Assembly (NCBI GenBank): GCA_963281255.1
Contig: OY725495.1
Coordinates: forward strand, 3,596,001-3,660,000
From: Aphrocallistes beatrix
Lineage: Eukaryota; Porifera; Hexactinellida; Sceptrulophora; Aphrocallistidae
Direction of reading: 5' to 3'
DNA length: 64,000 bases
The notes beneath the pieces were generated by a model. The model was not told the DNA's origin and searched no databases. It saw only the letters and a list, made by a program, of their open reading frames with translations. Below, piece by piece: positions 60,817-64,000 of the stretch (its first letter is position 1; each line of letters begins with the position of its first letter). Both the position numbers and the translations under genes were made by a program.

Positions 60817-61602
60817 ATGGCTGAACAAAATGAGAGCAAGGACCTCATGAATGATTCATTTTTACTAAAGAACTTCTTAGTCAAGTTGAATCGAGTACTT
60901 TCTGAACCAGAGAAGGAAAGTATTAAAAGACAGATATACGAGTATTGTAACGAAAGCGAACTTCAAGTTCCTTCTGATTTATCTTCTAACGGTTCATTCC
61001 TTGCAGTTATTTCATTCGCATACAAACATACTTTAATATCTCCACAGAACACAGACTTTCTCTTCCAGTTGATTGATGACTGTAAAGATCCAGATATCTA
61101 CCAAGAACTTTTAGACACGGAGAAGAGTTTTAAAAAAGTCACTTATAAAAAGATGTCAAAGGCTGTAACTTTTGATGAAACTCCTTCCAATAAATATCCA
61201 AATATTTTAAGTGTTTCTGAAAGTTTGAACTATTCAAGTCCTCCTCAACCATCTCAGAAAAAGGCAGAATCGGTTTCTTTCAAAAGGAGCCGCTCGAAGA
61301 GTTGTGGTGATCATCTCATCTCCCCTCTACTGACAGATGCACAGGTGGTTGAATATGCATCTCAAATAGGACCTTATGATTGGAAGAGAATAGCTGTCAT
61401 CGGTCTGAAAATGAGTTTGACGGAGGTGGACAGAATTGACTATGACTGCAAAACAACACAAGATAAGATACTGAAAGTGTTCAGTTATTGGAAGAATGTG
61501 TCGTTTGGTTCCTCTTCGTGTCCTCCGTACACGAAGAAAGGACTCAAGCAGATTCTCAATGCTGCAGAACTAAATAATTTAATTTACACATTTGAATTGT
61601 AA
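60817..61602 (+). CDS. FADD-like adaptor: death effector domain plus death domain
   Basis: An intronless 261-residue frame. Residues ~14-105 are six-helix DED-like: FLVKLNRVLSEPEKESIKRQ, FLAVISFAYKHTLISPQNTD, LFQLIDDCKDPDIYQELLD. A Ser/Pro linker with basic KRSRSKSC follows. Residues ~172-255 are death-domain-like: VVEYASQIGPYDWKRIAVIG, MSLTEVDRIDYDC, KILKVFSYWKN, LKQILNAAELNNLIY. The W-K-R-(L/I)-A, (I)-D-x-I and W spacing fits FADD. DED then DD is the FADD order, and the linker is longer than in FADD (208 residues). The expected role is joining a death-domain receptor to a DED caspase. The N-terminal domain could also be a CARD or pyrin-type fold, as my assignment is by eye. Confidence 0.7.
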   Translation: MAEQNESKDLMNDSFLLKNFLVKLNRVLSEPEKESIKRQIYEYCNESELQVPSDLSSNGSFLAVISFAYKHTLISPQNTDFLFQLIDDCKDPDIYQELLDTEKSFKKVTYKKMSKAVTFDETPSNKYPNILSVSESLNYSSPPQPSQKKAESVSFKRSRSKSCGDHLISPLLTDAQVVEYASQIGPYDWKRIAVIGLKMSLTEVDRIDYDCKTTQDKILKVFSYWKNVSFGSSSCPPYTKKGLKQILNAAELNNLIYTFEL

Positions 61603-61910
61603 GCTAATTAATATTTGAACTACAAAGAATGTACATGTTATTATTGTATGTACATGTAGTATGTATATATTCATGTGTGAAGATCCCTTTATGACCTAAT
61701 TAGATATGAACTACAGTAGAACTAGGATAACACGTGCCCCTTCGGGAAGGAATTATTAGTACGTACTAGCCGAGTGTGTACACCAACCGGACAAAAATAT
61801 TTGAACACTTGATTCTTTCCCAAACAAATAGTACACTGTTGCGTGATATCTTAAGATCCTAGGATTAAGTAACCATGGATGATTTAGTACCGTGATATCT
61901 TGAGATCGTA
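61603..61910. other. 3' flank of the FADD-like gene
   Basis: AT-rich and probably 3' UTR. atgtacatgt repeats occur near 61630-61660. No gene is seen. Confidence 0.35.
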
Positions 61911-62990
61911 ATATTTTGAGATATCGTAGCATTCTGAGATTTTGTTTGGCTGACTCAAATGGCCTTGTGGTTCAATCGGTTTCATTCACTAAATTGTGGC
62001 ACGCGACACAATTTAGTGGCACACGACACAGTTTACTATAGTTAAACCCCATATGGACCATGGATCAATTATATGTTAATAATTTATAGTCAACAAGCGC
62101 GCTTCGCTTGCTTGCGCTGCGCGGCTTGCAGACACTGCGTGTCCGCAGATTTACCCAGTGGGCGCTTGGGGATATTAGAGAAACAATACGTCACTTTCTT
62201 GTTTTATACTAAGTACGCTGGATTGCCATTTGTCTACGGTTACATTAATGAAACCAGAACTGTAGCAGAACTTTTGTTTCGTGATAAATATAATGTACTT
62301 CATATTAAGTCAACTAATCCTGAATGTAAGCTTTTTGTTTTATTTGAATACACAAAGTTCGCATTGCTAAAGATTATTATACTTAAATAATCAATTCCAG
62401 TCCATGTCGTTAAAAGTTATTTTATGATCGAATTGATTAATCGTAGCATATAACACACTTTAATTGTTGTTAACAATCAAATTATAGACTCAAAATAGCA
62501 GTATTCAATCATTTATATGAAATAGAATCGTGTGAATGGCATTACAAAAGGCTGATAATTGATTGGTTCTCACATAAACCAATGAATTTCAATCACAAAT
62601 AGTTCTTTTGATTGTATGCATAAGTCACTACCATTTTATTCCAATGTATTTGCATTATAAAATAATCGAATTTGATTGGTCAGCACATTTTGTCACCTAT
62701 CTTCGCTTAGATCTTCGAACTTAATCCTAGATTCATCATTTGACACCTACATGCCAATTTTCGTATCTCTACGACTTGCCAATTCTTCAATCAATTCGGA
62801 CAAACAACAACAAAAAAAATCCTAGCATTTTAATATATAAGATATGGGGTTCTACCATAGTAAATTGTGTCGCGTGCCATCAAATTTTGTCATGTGCCAC
62901 AATTTAGTGCCACAATGAAACCGATTGAACCACAAGGCCATTTGAGTCAGCCAAACAAAATCTCAGAATGCTACGATATCTCAAAATATT
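61911..62990. mobile_element. Long-TIR foldback element carrying Helitron-like D
   Basis: ATATTTTGAGATATCGTAGC at the left and its complement at the right begin arms of at least 75 bp that continue, less perfectly, to the centre (aaattgtgtcgcgtgcca words on both sides). Without the Helitron-like copy about 330 bp remain, nearly all palindromic. No clear target duplication. Confidence 0.7.
62093..62842 (-). mobile_element. Helitron-like element D
   Basis: On the minus strand it starts TCTTATATATTAAAATGCTA and ends with the GC-rich hairpin region and GCGCGCTTGT. It aligns along its length with element C in intron 1 of the pseudokinase gene, and its 5' part resembles the segment in element B. 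Non-autonomous. Confidence 0.7.
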
Positions 62991-64000
62991 CAAAATAAAT
63001 ACGATATTCGGGAAATCTACACACTTGAAAATCCTAGGTGACCACTGGAACCTATGTAGTCTAGTTAGCCTAGTGTAGTTGACTAATAAAAAAACAGGTG
63101 TGTTTGAAATTTTAAGCAGAGTACGAATTATAGGCTTTAAAAAATTGAATTAATAAAAAATTTAGAGCATGAACGTAAATATTCTTATTTTTGAACTATG
63201 ATAGTTGGTTACGACTAATTTTTTTTGTATTTGTAATAATCTGTAATCAATTTTTATATTTAGTCATGTGTTGTATAACCAATTCAGAATTGATGTGTCA
63301 GGTTTACTAAATCATTGAATAAGTCTACCACTTCAAACATGCATCATTTTTTTTATCTTTTGGGTGGAGCAACGTTGTGAACTTTTCTAAAATTAGCTTC
63401 TTCTGTTCTTGTGCAATCGAAATATTTTTCAAACTAGATAATAAGAAGCACTTTTAAAATTTTTGATTTATTAATAGAACATGTACTTACGTACGCATAT
63501 TAAGAAAGCAACTTATTTACCTGCAGAATAGAAAAGTTTAATACTCAAATAGAAAACACTCTACATAAATGACACTCTTCGTTCTTTATTTGTGTCATAT
63601 ATGTACAGTGGATACAATGCATGAGAATCCATTGATAATAGCAGGGGCGTAGACTCGGGATGAAGATTGGTAAGCCCTTGGGTTAGGATTCAGGATTGCT
63701 AGGACTATTTTGGACAAATCGTACTATGGCTAATAGGAGGTAATAGCCTGCGACAAATTATTGTTAGGACCCTGTCTATCTCTGTATCCACCACTTTACC
63801 TGATAACACTTGTGTTTATGTTAAAGCCGATTAAAACCCGCGCTTGGCGAGGTGTTTTGTAGCGTCATTTCCTGTTTAAGCCATTTTCAATGGGGAAGCC
63901 ATACAAGTTTGGGGTCTGACTATAAATAGAAAAATCACTTAGCCAAGCGCAGGTATTAAGAGAGAGCTTGTATAATAATATAGAGAAACACAGGTACAAC
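62991..64000. other. Intergenic to the window end, one MITE
   Basis: AT-rich. It contains the TATAAATAG-bearing repeat at 63829-63962 and a repeat-like patch near 63642 (agcaggggcgtagact). No gene is seen. Confidence 0.4.
63829..63962. mobile_element. Dispersed repeat with TATAAATAG, copy 2
   Basis: Ends gattaaaacccgcgcttggc and gccaagcgcaggtattaa are inverted repeats. The inside shares tgtagcgtcatttcc, gtttaagccatttt and actataaatagaaaa with 54555-54677. Confidence 0.6.

Noticed and set aside
62073-62390. 105-codon plus-strand frame
   Set aside because: It lies across the GC-rich end of Helitron-like copy D, and copies C and B do not preserve it.
63829-63962. Solo long terminal repeat, because of TATAAATAG
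   Set aside because: The ends are inverted repeats and there is no TG..CA border. A small TIR element fits better.

Overview
This is nuclear DNA of an animal: AT-rich, with split genes carrying GT-AG introns, metazoan-specific families (MICU1, CNOT2, SIPA1-like, SHARPIN-like, a DED plus death-domain adaptor) and many short DNA transposons. Gene density is high (about 18-20 genes in 64 kb), introns are short and several genes are intronless, which points to a compact early-branching animal genome. Two copies of a coiled-coil family that in my memory precedes NHL repeats in sponge proteomes (1-369 and 872-1350) make a sponge, perhaps a glass sponge, my best guess. That guess is unverified.

Layout. 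1-4054: start of a coiled-coil gene, a decayed relative of it, a hAT-like element holding an 11-bp tandem array, and a 1.8-kb terminal-inverted-repeat (TIR) element (A). 4305-25763: a minus-strand run of TTC23-like, a pyranose 2-oxidase-like flavoenzyme, GFPT, RPL21, EIF3M, RPF1, two unidentified charged/coiled-coil proteins and PSMB2. 27266-29677: mitochondrial EF-Tu, minus strand. 29678-33574: long AT-rich gene-free stretch. 33575-50518, plus strand: SIPA1-like RapGAP, CNOT2 and an STKLD1-like pseudokinase whose introns are packed with nested elements. 50519-53040: a second, inverted copy (B) of the 1.8-kb element, itself inside a pogo-like element and carrying a Helitron-like segment. 53085-61602: MICU1-like, SHARPIN-like, two small unidentified genes, PFDN4 and a FADD-like adaptor. 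61603-64000: nested repeats.

Most genes are housekeeping (translation, ribosome assembly, proteasome, prefoldin, CCR4-NOT, hexosamine synthesis, mitochondrial translation and calcium uptake). Two points stand out. The first is an intron-bearing pyranose 2-oxidase-like gene that keeps the flavin-attachment THWT motif but has Thr where fungal enzymes have the catalytic His. The second is a SHARPIN-like gene and a FADD-like gene only 3.4 kb apart, both in the TNF/NF-kB/cell-death signalling field.

The non-coding part is dominated by non-autonomous elements. At least five target-site duplications are legible, and nested insertions give a relative chronology. Three tandem arrays are built from perfectly self-complementary units (GTGTAGCTACAC, GTGTAATTACAC, GTTTAAAC). 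I found no tRNA, rRNA, CRISPR array or retroviral element that I could support.
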